Below, in pieces: positions 18,404 to 28,384 of a stretch of DNA of 64,000 nt. Below the pieces are notes generated by a model. That model had not been told where the DNA came from. It was given only the letters and a program-made list of their open reading frames with translations, and did no database searches. Made by a program: the position numbers and the translations under genes. The stretch is from Bacteroidota bacterium (lineage in GTDB: Bacteria; Bacteroidota; Rhodothermia; Rhodothermales; Rubricoccaceae), in the NCBI GenBank assembly GCA_039821555.1, contig JBCBNX010000012.1:1-64000 (forward strand), written 5' to 3'. Position 1 is the first letter of the stretch. Each line of letters opens with the position of its first letter.

Positions 18404-19942
18404 ATGCTCCGCTTCTCGTTCTTCCTGTTTGCTGCGCTCGTCCTGGCTGCCTGCACGCCTGCGCGGGAGGTGGCGCAGGAAATGACAGGGCCGCCGCCTC
18501 GTCCAGAGGTCCCAAGGGAGTTCCGCGCAGCCTGGATCGCCACCGTCGACAACATCGACTGGCCCTCGCGCCCTGGCCTGTCCACCGCCGAGCAGCAGGC
18601 CGAGCTGCGAAGCCTTCTGGATCGGCTCGCCCGCCTCAACTTCAACGCCGTCATCCTCCAGGTGCGCCCGACCGCCGATGCGTTCTACGCGTCGCGCTAC
18701 GAGCCGTGGTCGGCCTACCTCACCGGCCAGCAAGGCATCGCGCCGGAACCATACTACGACCCGCTCACCTTTGCCATCGCCGAGGCCCACAAGCGCGGGC
18801 TCGAACTCCACGCGTGGTTCAACCCGTACCGCGCCTACCACCCGACCAACCCGGGCGAACTTGACGTGAGCCACATCCAGTTCACCAACCCGGACGTGGT
18901 CAAAGCCTACGGCGACCTGCTCTGGATGGACCCGAGCGAGCCGGTCGTCCAACAGCGCAGCCTCGACGTAATCCTCGATGTCGTCGAGCGCTACGATGTC
19001 GATGGCGTCCACCTCGACGACTACTTCTATCCGTATCCCAAGAGCGACTCGCTCGGCGCCGAGATCCCGTTCCCGGACAGCACGAGTTGGGCGCGGGCGC
19101 AGGCGACCGACCCGGCGCTCGACCAGGGCGACTGGCGGCGGCAAAGCGTCGATGGCTTCGTCGAGCGGCTCTACCGTGAAGTCAAGGCCGCCAAGCCGCA
19201 CGTGAAGGTCGGTATCAGTCCGTTCGGGATATGGCGGCCCGGCTACCCTGAGACGGTCGTGGGCTTCGATGCCTACGCGCGGCTCTACGCCGACGCGCGA
19301 CGTTGGCAACAGGAAGGCTGGGTGGACTACCTCGCGCCGCAGCTATACTGGGCGATCGACAAAGAGGGACAGCGCTACAACGAACTGCTCGAATGGTGGG
19401 CGTCGCAGAACACGGCGGGCCGGCACCTATGGCCTGGCAACTACACGAGCCGCCTGCTCTTTGACACGTGGGAGCCAGCCGAGATTGTGGAGCAAATCCG
19501 CCTGACGCGCGCGAATGGCGTCACAGACGGCAACATCCATTTTAGCGCAAAGGTGCTCCGGGACACGTCGAGCACGATGGGGCCCGCCCTCATGGAGGAG
19601 GTCTATGCGGGGCCGGCGCTGATCCCAGCGTCGCCGTGGCTCGACAGCATCGCTCCGGCGGCACCGATGCTCACCACAGAGCGCCTCCCCGATGGCACGA
19701 TGCTGACGATGCTGCCGGGTGACGATGAGCCGGTATGGCTTTGGGTCGTCCAGCAACGCCACGGCGCGACGTGGGACACCGACGTGCTGCCCGCCTGGCA
19801 ACAATCCGCCTATATCGGCAAGGGCAATGAGTGCGCCGCTGAAGTTGCCGTGCAAGCCGTGGACCGCCTCGGCAACGCGAGCACGATCCGCTCGATCAAC
19901 CGGCCGTGCGACGCCGGTACGGCCGAGTTGCTGTCACGTTGA
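18404..19942 (+). CDS. Family-10-like glycosylhydrolase lipoprotein (DUF187/GHL10)
   Basis: The 512-residue protein has a lipoprotein signal with lipobox LAAC at about residues 13-16; ATG 18404 places it correctly. The catalytic domain mirrors the paralogue at 12807: FRAAWIATVDNIDWPS, LQVRPTADAFY, HAWFNPYRAYHP, DGVHLDDYFYPYP, GISPFGIWRPG. There is no T9SS domain, so this copy is membrane-anchored while the other is secreted. The gene ends 9 nt inside the convergent symporter gene. Confidence 0.85.
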   Translation: MLRFSFFLFAALVLAACTPAREVAQEMTGPPPRPEVPREFRAAWIATVDNIDWPSRPGLSTAEQQAELRSLLDRLARLNFNAVILQVRPTADAFYASRYEPWSAYLTGQQGIAPEPYYDPLTFAIAEAHKRGLELHAWFNPYRAYHPTNPGELDVSHIQFTNPDVVKAYGDLLWMDPSEPVVQQRSLDVILDVVERYDVDGVHLDDYFYPYPKSDSLGAEIPFPDSTSWARAQATDPALDQGDWRRQSVDGFVERLYREVKAAKPHVKVGISPFGIWRPGYPETVVGFDAYARLYADARRWQQEGWVDYLAPQLYWAIDKEGQRYNELLEWWASQNTAGRHLWPGNYTSRLLFDTWEPAEIVEQIRLTRANGVTDGNIHFSAKVLRDTSSTMGPALMEEVYAGPALIPASPWLDSIAPAAPMLTTERLPDGTMLTMLPGDDEPVWLWVVQQRHGATWDTDVLPAWQQSAYIGKGNECAAEVAVQAVDRLGNASTIRSINRPCDAGTAELLSR

Positions 19943-21874
19943 TCCCACGTTTTTGTCCGCAGCTGCAGCGAACTCCGCGTCTTCCGTAAGCGCGTCGGCG
20001 CCGAAGCCCCAGCGGATCCACACCGGTACGAGAGCGATGCCTGCTAGCAAGAAGCCCATCGACAGCAACATCGACGCATCCGGCGCGGGGATGAGCAAGC
20101 GGCCGAGCCCGACGAGCACGAGAAACAGCGAGGCGCCCGTCGTAGCCGTGAGCGCGAGGCGATGGGCGAGCGCCCGAGGGGAACGCTGCGGATCGTCACC
20201 GGCTGCGGCGGCCGTCGCCTTCCAGAAGCCGAACGGGCGGACGCGGCGGTAAAAGGCGACGCGCGTCTCTTCATCGGTCTTGGGCGTTACGAACGTGATG
20301 CCGATGGCAGCCGCCGTAGACACCGCGGCCATGATTGCAAGGCGCAGCGCGTCCTCGTCGGGCGTGTCCGAGAGGTCAAAGACGAAGAGCAGCATAGGCG
20401 CCATCACCAGGCTCGCCACGATGGCGGCGAGCTCGCTCCAGAGATTGATGCGCTCCCAGAGCCAGCGCAGGACTAGCACCGAGCCCATCCCTGCACCCAG
20501 CAGCAAAGAGAGCGTCCAGCCCGCCTGGATCGAGCCGAGCTGCGTCATGATCGCGAGCGCGATAAACAGGATGAGCAGGTTCGAGAGCCGCGCCACCACG
20601 ACCAATTCACGGCTCGACGCCTCACGCCCGCGCCACTCTTGCGCGACCAGCCGTCCGTAGATGTCGTTGCTCCAGTAGCCCGCGCCCCAGTTGAGGTGCG
20701 TGTCGATGGTGGACGCGAGCGCGGCGAGGAGCCCGACGAGCATGAGGCCGCGAATGCCATCCGGCAGCAGGTCGGCCACACCGGTGACGAACAGGATCTC
20801 ACGCCCCGCGACGAAGCCGTCGGTACCTACGTCCGTGAGTTCGAAGGGGTAGAGCACCAGCAACCCGACGCCAATCACGAGCCAGATCAGGCTCCGGAAG
20901 ACGATCTGCGCCCAGGCGAACACCACGCCCGCCAGCCGCGCATCCCGGTCCGACTTGCACGCCATCGAGCGCTGGGCGAGATAGCCCGTACCGTCCGAGT
21001 TCATCTGGAAAAACCACTGCAGCCCGACGATGGTGAGGAATGGGCCGAGCACCCCGAGCGCCGAGTCGGGCGGCCCGAACGAGAGCAATTCGCTCGCCTT
21101 CGCTGCGCCGTAGAGGTCGGCGACCCGTTCCGTCAGGCCGCCTAGCCCGCCGACCTCGCTGACGACTGCCCACGCGTAGAACAGCGTGCCGACCATCGCC
21201 AGCCCAAACTGCACCACATCGGTTGCAACGACGGCGCGAAGGCCGCCCGTCGTCGAGTAGAGCGTGGTAAAGGCGAGGATGAGGAAGATCGAGAGGAAGT
21301 TGTTCGCCGCCGCGACTTCGGGCGGGAGTCCCAGTGCGCTTGTGCCGAGCACGTCCACGAGGCCCATCGCCTCGACCACGCCGACGAAGACGCCCTGGAT
21401 CGCCGGGACCCACTCGTGCCAGGGGAGAAACACCTCGGCGATCCGCACGGCTGCGACCAGCACAAACGCCATCACGACGCAGTTGATGAGCGTGCCGTAG
21501 TAGAGCGCTTTCAACACCCGTAGCGTGAGCACCCCACGCCCGCTGTAGCGCACCTCGGTGAGCTGCGCATCCGTGAGGACGCCCGCCCGGCGCCACCCCA
21601 CGGCGAAGACGAACGCCATCAGTAGAAACGCGAGGCCGTAGATCCAGAGTCGCCACAGGAGAAACACCCCGCCCGTGGCGATGAGCCCCATCACGAGCAG
21701 CGGCGTGTCCGCGGCGAACTGCGTGGCCGCCATCGAAAAGCCGGCGCGCCAGCCGTCGAGCGTCTTTCCCGCGAGAAAGTATTCGCCGAGCCCTTCAGAG
21801 GCTTTCTTGCGCGACGCGAGCCCTGAGCCGACGGCGTAGAGAACGAAGCCGAGGACGATAAGGAGGTCGAGCAT
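19934..21874 (-). CDS. Sodium:solute symporter (SSS family)
   Basis: The 646-residue inner-membrane transporter has about 13 hydrophobic segments. Family features include GEYFLAGKTLDGWRAGFSM near residues 30-48, STTGGLRAVVATDVVQF around 210-226 and a cytoplasmic segment (SMACKSDRDARLAG). It couples import of an organic solute to a sodium gradient. The substrate (sugar, amino acid or other) cannot be assigned. Its 3' end overlaps the convergent glycosylhydrolase gene by 9 nt, so uptake of released sugars is a possible link. Confidence 0.85.
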   Translation of the reverse strand: MLDLLIVLGFVLYAVGSGLASRKKASEGLGEYFLAGKTLDGWRAGFSMAATQFAADTPLLVMGLIATGGVFLLWRLWIYGLAFLLMAFVFAVGWRRAGVLTDAQLTEVRYSGRGVLTLRVLKALYYGTLINCVVMAFVLVAAVRIAEVFLPWHEWVPAIQGVFVGVVEAMGLVDVLGTSALGLPPEVAAANNFLSIFLILAFTTLYSTTGGLRAVVATDVVQFGLAMVGTLFYAWAVVSEVGGLGGLTERVADLYGAAKASELLSFGPPDSALGVLGPFLTIVGLQWFFQMNSDGTGYLAQRSMACKSDRDARLAGVVFAWAQIVFRSLIWLVIGVGLLVLYPFELTDVGTDGFVAGREILFVTGVADLLPDGIRGLMLVGLLAALASTIDTHLNWGAGYWSNDIYGRLVAQEWRGREASSRELVVVARLSNLLILFIALAIMTQLGSIQAGWTLSLLLGAGMGSVLVLRWLWERINLWSELAAIVASLVMAPMLLFVFDLSDTPDEDALRLAIMAAVSTAAAIGITFVTPKTDEETRVAFYRRVRPFGFWKATAAAAGDDPQRSPRALAHRLALTATTGASLFLVLVGLGRLLIPAPDASMLLSMGFLLAGIALVPVWIRWGFGADALTEDAEFAAAADKNVGST

Positions 21875-21962
21875 AGGGCGCGCGGCTGAGAAGGTTCATC
21901 GAACCTTCGAAGCTACGAACGCGCGCGCTATCGTCTGTGCGGGGACACGGTTCAGTCTGACG

Positions 21963-23345
21963 CTATCGGAGCAGGACGACGCGCGTCGTCTCGTTGATGC
22001 CCTCGCCTGAGAGGCGCACCGTGTACGACCCGCTCGGCAGCGAGCCGGCTTCGATCTCCGTCGTCACGAACTGGCCCGGCGACGGCGTGCCCTGGTAGAG
22101 TGCACGCACGGTGCGCCCGAGGTCGTCCACGAGCGTGAGCGTCACAGCACGTGCCTCGGTGACCCGGAAGCGGACGGTCGTAACACGCTCGAACGGGTTT
22201 GGATACGCGGAGGTAAGTTCGGCGACCTGAGGCAGAGCAGGAGCATCGGCTTCGTTGTCAACCGCTGTCCAGTTGCCAACGGGGGAGAGCGTGGGGCCGA
22301 GGCGTCGGCAGGCGTTGTCGCCTTCGCCAGCGCGGAACGTGCCGGTGCGGTACCACAGCACGACATCCGTGTCGAGGACATCCTCGCCGTCGAGGAGTGC
22401 AGGCTTGCGGCCCATGAAGGGATCCGGGCTGGGCGGCCCCTCGCTTTCGAAGTCGATCGCGCAGTACTCGGCTGAGAAGCCGCCGCCGTCGTCAACTTCC
22501 AGCGGGTTGTAGGCGAGCACGATGGCGTCGGCGTACGCGAAGTCGTCGACGACAAGTTCCGTCTCAGCGCCGGGCGTGAGAACGTAGCCGCGCTCCGTGA
22601 GACGGTCAAACACCCCCCACGAGATGCCGTCGCCGTGGTTGCGCTTGGCTTCCTCGTCAAACTCGATCGGGCCCGACGGCGTCCGCTCGACCACGTAGTC
22701 GTCCTCGCCCCCTTCGATGTCAAAGTCGAAGCGCCAGTAGGCGTTGTGGTTGCGCCCAGCTTCGGTGCACACGTTGAAGGTGTGGCCGAATGTGAACTCA
22801 GGCTGGATGCGCCCGTCCGACCAGAACGTCCAGCGGACGCGGTAGCGGTACCAGCCCGCTGCCATCTGTGTGGTGAGAACGAGTCGATCGTCGAACGACT
22901 CGCCAGCAATGCCGACCATGTCGCCCTGGTCGCTGAGCGGGTCTACTTGCCCGTCAAAGTCACAGGTCGTCTTGACCGAGCCAGGCACCGCATCCAGGAA
23001 GGCCGCGCCGCCGGACTCGGGCTCTGTTGCGAAGAATATCTCGAAGTCGTTCCAGTCGCGGTAGCAGCCGCAGCCGCCGCTGGGGTCATATTCCACATTA
23101 ACGATGGGCACGTGGGCCCGCTCGAAGACCTTGCGGCCGTTGTAGTAGACCTTGCGGATCTCTAGGCCCGAACCCTCCGTGCCCGAGCTGTTGCTGGGGC
23201 TGTAGACCTCCATCTCCCAGATCGGGTTGGACTCCGGCCAAGCGATGTCGACGCGGTCGCGAACCTGCGTGTAGTACTGGGCGGTGACGGCGGGCGCGAG
23301 AAGAGCGGCCGCGAGAAGCAGGACGAACAGACTAGGGAATCGCAT
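21963..23345 (-). CDS. Degenerate copper-amine-oxidase-like catalytic-domain protein with T9SS domain
   Basis: The 460-residue protein has a signal peptide ending TAQ and a C-terminal T9SS sorting domain (TSAYPNPFERVTTVRF, LPSGSYTVRLSGEG). The middle resembles the copper amine oxidase catalytic fold: VKY-type strand PIVNVEYD with YRDWNDF, GWYRYRVRWTFWSDGRI, and HNAYWRFDFDIEG. Aligned by eye, the topaquinone motif N-Y-[DE]-Y becomes W-Y-R-Y, and the copper H-x-H becomes R-N-H. It should therefore be catalytically dead or altered. It lies 47 bp after a gene resembling the oxidase N3 domain. The family call is my recognition, not a database match. Confidence 0.55.
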   Translation of the reverse strand: MRFPSLFVLLLAAALLAPAVTAQYYTQVRDRVDIAWPESNPIWEMEVYSPSNSSGTEGSGLEIRKVYYNGRKVFERAHVPIVNVEYDPSGGCGCYRDWNDFEIFFATEPESGGAAFLDAVPGSVKTTCDFDGQVDPLSDQGDMVGIAGESFDDRLVLTTQMAAGWYRYRVRWTFWSDGRIQPEFTFGHTFNVCTEAGRNHNAYWRFDFDIEGGEDDYVVERTPSGPIEFDEEAKRNHGDGISWGVFDRLTERGYVLTPGAETELVVDDFAYADAIVLAYNPLEVDDGGGFSAEYCAIDFESEGPPSPDPFMGRKPALLDGEDVLDTDVVLWYRTGTFRAGEGDNACRRLGPTLSPVGNWTAVDNEADAPALPQVAELTSAYPNPFERVTTVRFRVTEARAVTLTLVDDLGRTVRALYQGTPSPGQFVTTEIEAGSLPSGSYTVRLSGEGINETTRVVLLR

Positions 23346-23392
23346 CGGTCGCAAAGGTCGGAGCAAGAGGCGGCGGGATCGAGATAAAACGA

Positions 23393-23914
23393 TTAGAAAC
23401 GGTTGCCGTCGCGAGCAGGGTTAAAGTTGGGATAGGCGACGGTCTGGCTCACGAGGTCGACCACAACGTAGCGGACCCGTTGAGTGCGGTCTGTAGCGTC
23501 GAGGAGGTCGATCTGGAGGCAGCGGCTGCCCGGGCCGCAGGCCTGGCCTTCATCCTGCACCAGGATGAAGCCGCCATCAGCCTCGAAGGGGCGCGCAGAG
23601 CGGATTGCTTGGAAGTCCGGCTCCGCCATCAGGATCGCCACGGCCTCGTCAAACTCCTCGGGCGTCGGGCGAATTTGCTGAATGGGAAAGTCGGCCACGA
23701 GTGCCCCCGCCTCGTCACGGACGACCTGGCGGGTCACGCCCGTCTCGTAGTCGAAAATGACTTCGTGGTGGTACGTCCCGCGTTCGCCGTTGGCGAGCTT
23801 GACGGGTTCGGACCACGAACGAAGCACACGCTCCCGCTCGTCGGCAGTGCTGTTTTGGGCGAGCGCAATGGGTGCGGCAAGGAGCGCGAGCAGCAAGAAT
23901 ATGGCGAGGCGCAT
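23393..23914 (-). CDS. Small secreted protein resembling the copper amine oxidase N3 domain
   Basis: The 173-residue protein has a signal peptide (1-19, ending ALAQ). The segment EFDEAVAILMAEPDFQAI and the closing RVRYVVVDLVSQTVAYPNF follow the pattern of the N2/N3 domains that precede the catalytic domain in copper amine oxidases. The next gene on the same strand, 47 bp away, resembles that catalytic domain. The two appear to be the parts of one ancestral protein carried as separate polypeptides. The conserved pair of cysteines (ACGPGSRC) may form a disulfide in the periplasm. Confidence 0.5.
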   Translation of the reverse strand: MRLAIFLLLALLAAPIALAQNSTADERERVLRSWSEPVKLANGERGTYHHEVIFDYETGVTRQVVRDEAGALVADFPIQQIRPTPEEFDEAVAILMAEPDFQAIRSARPFEADGGFILVQDEGQACGPGSRCLQIDLLDATDRTQRVRYVVVDLVSQTVAYPNFNPARDGNRF

Positions 23915-23994
23915 GGATGGGCAGGGATTCAGGAGCGGGGCATACACACGAATTGTATAGGGACGAAGAATGTATTGGTTCGCCCGGAGTTTCG

Positions 23995-24420
23995 TTAGTC
24001 CAGATCCTTGCCTCCTGCGTCGTTCGCCATCGCCACTAGTTCGGCATTGAGGGCATGGTCCGTGTCGGTGCTGGTATCGTTGTCGAGTTCGTGCCTGGGA
24101 ACCAATGCAGGTACCGCCGAGCCGTCGGAGAGCGCGTAGTGGAGGCCGCGTGCGCTCGTGCGCGCCGCGACCGGCATCCCGGAGGCGAGCAGGTGCTTGG
24201 CTGCGTGCAGGGGGCAGGCCTGCGTAGGGTGACCGGGTTGGTAGAACGCGAACCGTCTGCCGGTAGGGTCTTGAACGAGCGCAAACCCGTCGCCGAGCTT
24301 GCGAAGGAGCACGTTGGTCCACTGCGAGCGTGAGACGGTCGGCGTAGCATGCAGCGGTAGGAGGTCTTTGCCCGCGTAGCTGTGGGAGAAACCGGCGTAG
24401 TCAGATCGAGCGTCGCTCAT
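23995..24420 (-). CDS. Hypothetical protein
   Basis: This 141-residue soluble protein has no signal peptide or family I recognise. It contains LLRKLGDGFALVQDPTGRRF and a CPLHAAKHLLASGM segment with one Cys and nearby His residues. ATG 24420 is chosen because the upstream extension is basic, low-complexity and overlaps intergenic sequence. The gene stands alone between the oxidase-like pair and glpD, all on the minus strand. Confidence 0.45.
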   Translation of the reverse strand: MSDARSDYAGFSHSYAGKDLLPLHATPTVSRSQWTNVLLRKLGDGFALVQDPTGRRFAFYQPGHPTQACPLHAAKHLLASGMPVAARTSARGLHYALSDGSAVPALVPRHELDNDTSTDTDHALNAELVAMANDAGGKDLD

Positions 24421-24545
24421 CGCAGAAGCCCCGGGGGGCAGGTTCGGGAAACGAAGCGGTGTCGGGACACGGTGGCCCCGATCACCGAAAACGCGCCGTT
24501 GGACCAGGCGATTTCTCGTCGGCTCTGCGTCAGAGGTGTGAAGCT

Positions 24546-26174
24546 TTACGCGTCGCCTGTGCCCACCTTTAGGGTCCCGCCGACGATCAAATAGTCGCGC
24601 GCAAGCGCCTCGTAGGCCTCGACTTGGGCGATTTGCCATGCCTCGTCGTAACCGTTCTCAGGACCGCCGAGTTCGGCCGCGAGCAGCGCGGCCACCCGTG
24701 GCGCCATCTCGATGCTCGCCTGCGCGTCGAGGAGCAACTCGCGGGTGCGGCGGCTGAGCACATCTTCGACTGTGCGGGCCATCTCATAGCGCGCTGCCCA
24801 AACCACCTGCGCGGCGATGGTCCGGCGACGCTCGTGCAGCGGCTCGCCGAGCGACGCGTCCTCGCGAGCGAGGGCCTGGATGCCGGGCGCATCGGAGCCG
24901 TAGTTCTTGAGGTCACCGAAGGCTTGGGCGTTGGCGTGTGCGCCGTGGATGCCGAGCATCTTCGTCGGCGAGGGGCGGTCGGGCAGACCAGCCAGCGTCG
25001 CGGCCTGATCGATCGTGTCCTCGGCCATCTTGCGGTACGTCGTCCACTTGCCGCCGGTGATGGTCACAAGCCCACTCGGGGCGATGTGAAGCGTGTGGTC
25101 GCGGGAGAGTGCCGCCGTACCGCCTTCGTCGTCCGGGTCGCCCACGAGCGGACGCAGTCCCGCAAACGCACTCCGCACGTCCGCGATCGTCGGATCTTTG
25201 GTGAGGTACCGTGCGGCGTGGCGGATCACGAAGTCAAGCTCCTCTTCCATCGGACGCGGCTCTTCGTCAGCCTGAGGCACCGGCGTATCGGTCGTTCCAA
25301 CGACGACAGAGTCGTTCCACGGGATCGCGAAGAGCACGCGGCCGTCGTCTGTCTTGGGCACCATGATCGCGGTATCGCCCGGGAGAAACTCCTTGTCGAG
25401 GACGATGTGGATGCCTTGGCTCGCCGTCACCATCGGCTTGACGGCGTCGTTGTCCATCTGCCGCACCCGGTCCGTCCACACCCCCGTCGCGTTGATGACG
25501 ACGCGGGCGCGAATCTCGTAGCGGTCGCCCGTCTCCACGTCGCGCGCCTCAACACCTGTAACCTCGCCGTTTTCTTTGAGGAGCCCGGTGACCTCCATGT
25601 AGTTCAGCAGCACGCCGCCCTGCTCGGCCGCCGTCTGCGCCATGTTGATCGCGAGGCGCGCGTCGTCGAACTGGCCGTCGTAGTAGAGCACGCCGCCGTC
25701 GAGGCCCTCGGGCTCCAGCGTGGGGATGGCGTCGAGCGTCTTCTCCTTCGAGAGCATCTTGGAGCGGCCGAAGCCTGAGCGGCCCGCGAGAAGGTCATAG
25801 ACCTTCATCCCGACGCCGTAGAACGGGCCTTCCCACCAGGCATAGTTCGGGACGATGAACGGGAGGTCGTGGACGAGGTGAGGCGCGTTCTTGAGTAGCA
25901 GCCCGCGCTCCTTGAGCGCTTCGAGAACGAGCGAGACGTTGCCCTGCTGGAGGTAGCGCACGCCACCGTGGACAAGCTTCGTGGAGCGGCTCGACGTGCC
26001 CTTGGCAAAGTCGTGGCGCTCCAGCAGCAGCGTCCGGAAGCCCCGCGCCGCCGCGTCGATGGCGCAGCCGAGCCCCGTTGCGCCGCCGCCAACAATCACG
26101 AAGTCCCAGGGCGGACCACCGCCGGGGCTTGGCGTCGCGCTGTGGAGCGCGGAGATCATCGAATCGCGATTCAT
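24546..26174 (-). CDS. glpD: Glycerol-3-phosphate dehydrogenase (FAD-dependent)
   Basis: The 542-residue enzyme oxidises sn-glycerol-3-phosphate to dihydroxyacetone phosphate at the inner membrane and passes electrons to quinone. The N-terminal FAD-binding motif is IVGGGATGLGCAID (about 27-40). The family signatures RSTKLVHGGVRYLQQGN and VINATGVWTD are present, as are the substrate-loop motif AIPWNDSVVVGTTDT and the C-terminal DAO_C domain. ATG 26174 gives a length close to the usual 500-560. It follows glpK by 89 bp on the same strand, a standard glycerol-use operon. Confidence 0.93.
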   Translation of the reverse strand: MNRDSMISALHSATPSPGGGPPWDFVIVGGGATGLGCAIDAAARGFRTLLLERHDFAKGTSSRSTKLVHGGVRYLQQGNVSLVLEALKERGLLLKNAPHLVHDLPFIVPNYAWWEGPFYGVGMKVYDLLAGRSGFGRSKMLSKEKTLDAIPTLEPEGLDGGVLYYDGQFDDARLAINMAQTAAEQGGVLLNYMEVTGLLKENGEVTGVEARDVETGDRYEIRARVVINATGVWTDRVRQMDNDAVKPMVTASQGIHIVLDKEFLPGDTAIMVPKTDDGRVLFAIPWNDSVVVGTTDTPVPQADEEPRPMEEELDFVIRHAARYLTKDPTIADVRSAFAGLRPLVGDPDDEGGTAALSRDHTLHIAPSGLVTITGGKWTTYRKMAEDTIDQAATLAGLPDRPSPTKMLGIHGAHANAQAFGDLKNYGSDAPGIQALAREDASLGEPLHERRRTIAAQVVWAARYEMARTVEDVLSRRTRELLLDAQASIEMAPRVAALLAAELGGPENGYDEAWQIAQVEAYEALARDYLIVGGTLKVGTGDA

Positions 26175-26263
26175 GGCAGAACGAGGTGTAGGGTTGGGGG
26201 GCGCGGGTGAGCGGTCGAGAAGTGAGACGCCTGACGGGTACGGTGCGCACGTGTGCCTGCTCG

Positions 26264-27772
26264 TTACTCTTCCGCCCAGCCGCGGGCGCGGTCGAGGGCG
26301 CGGGTCCAGCCGCCGCGCAGATGGCCGACGGCATCCGCCTCGCGTTCGGGCGCGAAACGGCGGTCGGCCTGCCACTGCTGGTCGATCTCAGACGGGTCGT
26401 CCCAGAGGCCGACAGCGAGCCCGGCGAGGTACGCCGCCCCCAGCGCGGTCGTCTCGGTCACGGCGGGGCGCACGATGGGGGCTTGTAGGATGTCCGACTG
26501 GAACTGCATGAGCAGGTTGTTCGCCGCCGCGCCGCCGTCAACGCGCAGCTCCTGGATGGCGAGCCCGGCGTCTTTCTGCATCGCGTCGAGCACGTCGGCG
26601 ACCTGGTAGGCGATGCCTTCGAGCGCTGCGCGGGCAATGTGTCCCTTGGTGGTCCCACGCGTCATGCCGACGAGCGTGCCGCGGGCGTACTGGTCCCAGT
26701 GGGGCGCGCCTAGCCCGGCAAAGGCGGGGACGAGGTAGACGCCGCCGTTGTCGTCCACCGAGAGGGCGAGGGCTTCGACTTCGGCGGCGTCGCGGATCAG
26801 TTCGAGGCCGTCGCGGAGCCACTGCACCACAGCCCCGGCGATGAAAACCGAGCCTTCGAGGGCATATTCCATCGGCGCGTCGCCCAGCTTCCAGGCGACC
26901 GTCGTGAGGAGGTTGTTCTTCGACGGTACCGCCTCGGTGCCGGTGTGCATCAACATGAAGCAGCCGGTGCCGTAGGTGTTCTTCGCCATGCCGGGCTGCG
27001 TGCACCGCTGGCCGAACGTCGCCGCCTGCTGATCGCCCGCGATGCCTGCGATGGGGATGGCTGCCGAAAACAGGCCATCGGCTGTCGAGCCGTAGACCTC
27101 CGACGACGAGCGTACCTCCGGCAGCAGCGCCCGCGGGATGCCCAGCAGGTCTAGGAGGTCGTCGTCCCAGTCGCCGGTGTGGATGTTGAAGAGGAGCGTG
27201 CGGCTGGCGTTGGTGACGTCGGTGAGGTGGCACGCACCCTTCTGCGCCGTGCCGCCCGTGAGATTCCAGACGAGCCAGCTGTCGATGGTCCCAAACGCAA
27301 GCTCTCCCGCTTCCGCACGTTCCCGGGCACCTTCGACGTGTTCGAGGAGCCACCGGACCTTCGTGCCCGAGAAATAGCTGTCGATGACTAGGCCGGTCTT
27401 CTCGCGGAACGTGTCCGCGTGGCCGTCGGCTTTCAGCTGGTCGCAGAAGGCTGCCGTTCGCCGGTCTTGCCAGACGATGGCCGGGTGAATCGGCTCGCCC
27501 GTAGCGCGGTCCCAGATCAGGGTCGTCTCGCGCTGGTTCGTGATGCCGATCGCGGCGAAGTCGCGAGGCCGCAGTCCAGCGCGCGTCATCGCCTCCGAGG
27601 CGACCCCGACCTGCGATGACCAGATTTCCTGTGGATCGTGCTCGACCCATCCTGGCTGGGGAAAAAGCTGGGTGAACTCTTTCTGAGCTACTGCTCTGAT
27701 CCGGCCAGCTTGGTCAAAAACGATGGCCCGGGACGACGTGGTGCCCTGGTCGAGCGCGAGGAGATACGGCAT
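26264..27772 (-). CDS. glpK: Glycerol kinase
   Basis: The 502-residue cytoplasmic enzyme phosphorylates glycerol with ATP to sn-glycerol-3-phosphate. FGGY-family marks are [16 protein letters not shown] at the N-terminus, [30 protein letters not shown], the ATP-site [11 protein letters not shown] and the C-terminal [21 protein letters not shown] 27772 is chosen over a TTG three codons upstream. The product feeds GlpD, encoded next. No glycerol facilitator gene is visible beside it. Confidence 0.95.
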   Translation of the reverse strand: MPYLLALDQGTTSSRAIVFDQAGRIRAVAQKEFTQLFPQPGWVEHDPQEIWSSQVGVASEAMTRAGLRPRDFAAIGITNQRETTLIWDRATGEPIHPAIVWQDRRTAAFCDQLKADGHADTFREKTGLVIDSYFSGTKVRWLLEHVEGARERAEAGELAFGTIDSWLVWNLTGGTAQKGACHLTDVTNASRTLLFNIHTGDWDDDLLDLLGIPRALLPEVRSSSEVYGSTADGLFSAAIPIAGIAGDQQAATFGQRCTQPGMAKNTYGTGCFMLMHTGTEAVPSKNNLLTTVAWKLGDAPMEYALEGSVFIAGAVVQWLRDGLELIRDAAEVEALALSVDDNGGVYLVPAFAGLGAPHWDQYARGTLVGMTRGTTKGHIARAALEGIAYQVADVLDAMQKDAGLAIQELRVDGGAAANNLLMQFQSDILQAPIVRPAVTETTALGAAYLAGLAVGLWDDPSEIDQQWQADRRFAPEREADAVGHLRGGWTRALDRARGWAEE

Positions 27773-27880
27773 GGGGGACAAGCCTTGCTTAGACAGGCCT
27801 TCAACTTACCGCAGACGGGCATGCGCGTTGCGAGCAGTGCATCGAGGGGCGCCGCGTATCCGCCTAGTCCTCAAGCGGCA

Positions 27881-28384
27881 TCACCAGCCCCAACTGCCGG
27901 GAATGCCCTTAAACGGCCCCGTGAGGTCCGATGTAACCCAGCCGCCATAGAACCCTCCAGGCTGAGGCGTCACGCGCTCGCCATCGACGAAGCAGCCATC
28001 CAAGGGGGCAGCGTAGAAGGCGAGGTGGTCTTCAAGCGCGGCGAAGCGAGCGGTAGGGGACGGATAGGCCCAGGCAACCTCTGGGACGACTTCGCCGTCG
28101 GGCATCACCAGGTCGAAGTACACCGCGCGGCCTTTCCATTCGCAGCCCGACGTCTTCGAGGTCAGCCGAAGGAGATCGGTGCGGAGATCGTCAGGGGGGA
28201 GGTAGTAGGTCGGCGGGTGGCTGGTCTCGAGGAGTCGCAGCGCGCGGATTGTCTCGGCGACGACCACGCCGCGGTGTTCGATGCGGATACGCTTCGGTGT
28301 GGGTTCGAGGAGAGGCGGGCGCGGGTAGTCCCACACGGACTCTTGGCCGGGAGACGGGCGCTCAGGTTGAGGGCGGCTGTACAT
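27881..28384 (-). CDS. DUF427 domain protein
   Basis: The 167-residue protein matches the DUF427 pattern: VVVAETIRALRLLETSHPPTYYLP, CEWKGRAVYFDLV, VAWAYPSPTARF and HLAFYAAPLDGCFVDGE. The family forms a small beta-structure of unknown function. The protein lacks a signal peptide and is presumably cytoplasmic. It precedes the glp genes on the same strand with about 110 bp between, so it could be transcribed with them, though the link is not functional in any known way. Confidence 0.8.
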   Translation of the reverse strand: MYSRPQPERPSPGQESVWDYPRPPLLEPTPKRIRIEHRGVVVAETIRALRLLETSHPPTYYLPPDDLRTDLLRLTSKTSGCEWKGRAVYFDLVMPDGEVVPEVAWAYPSPTARFAALEDHLAFYAAPLDGCFVDGERVTPQPGGFYGGWVTSDLTGPFKGIPGSWGW

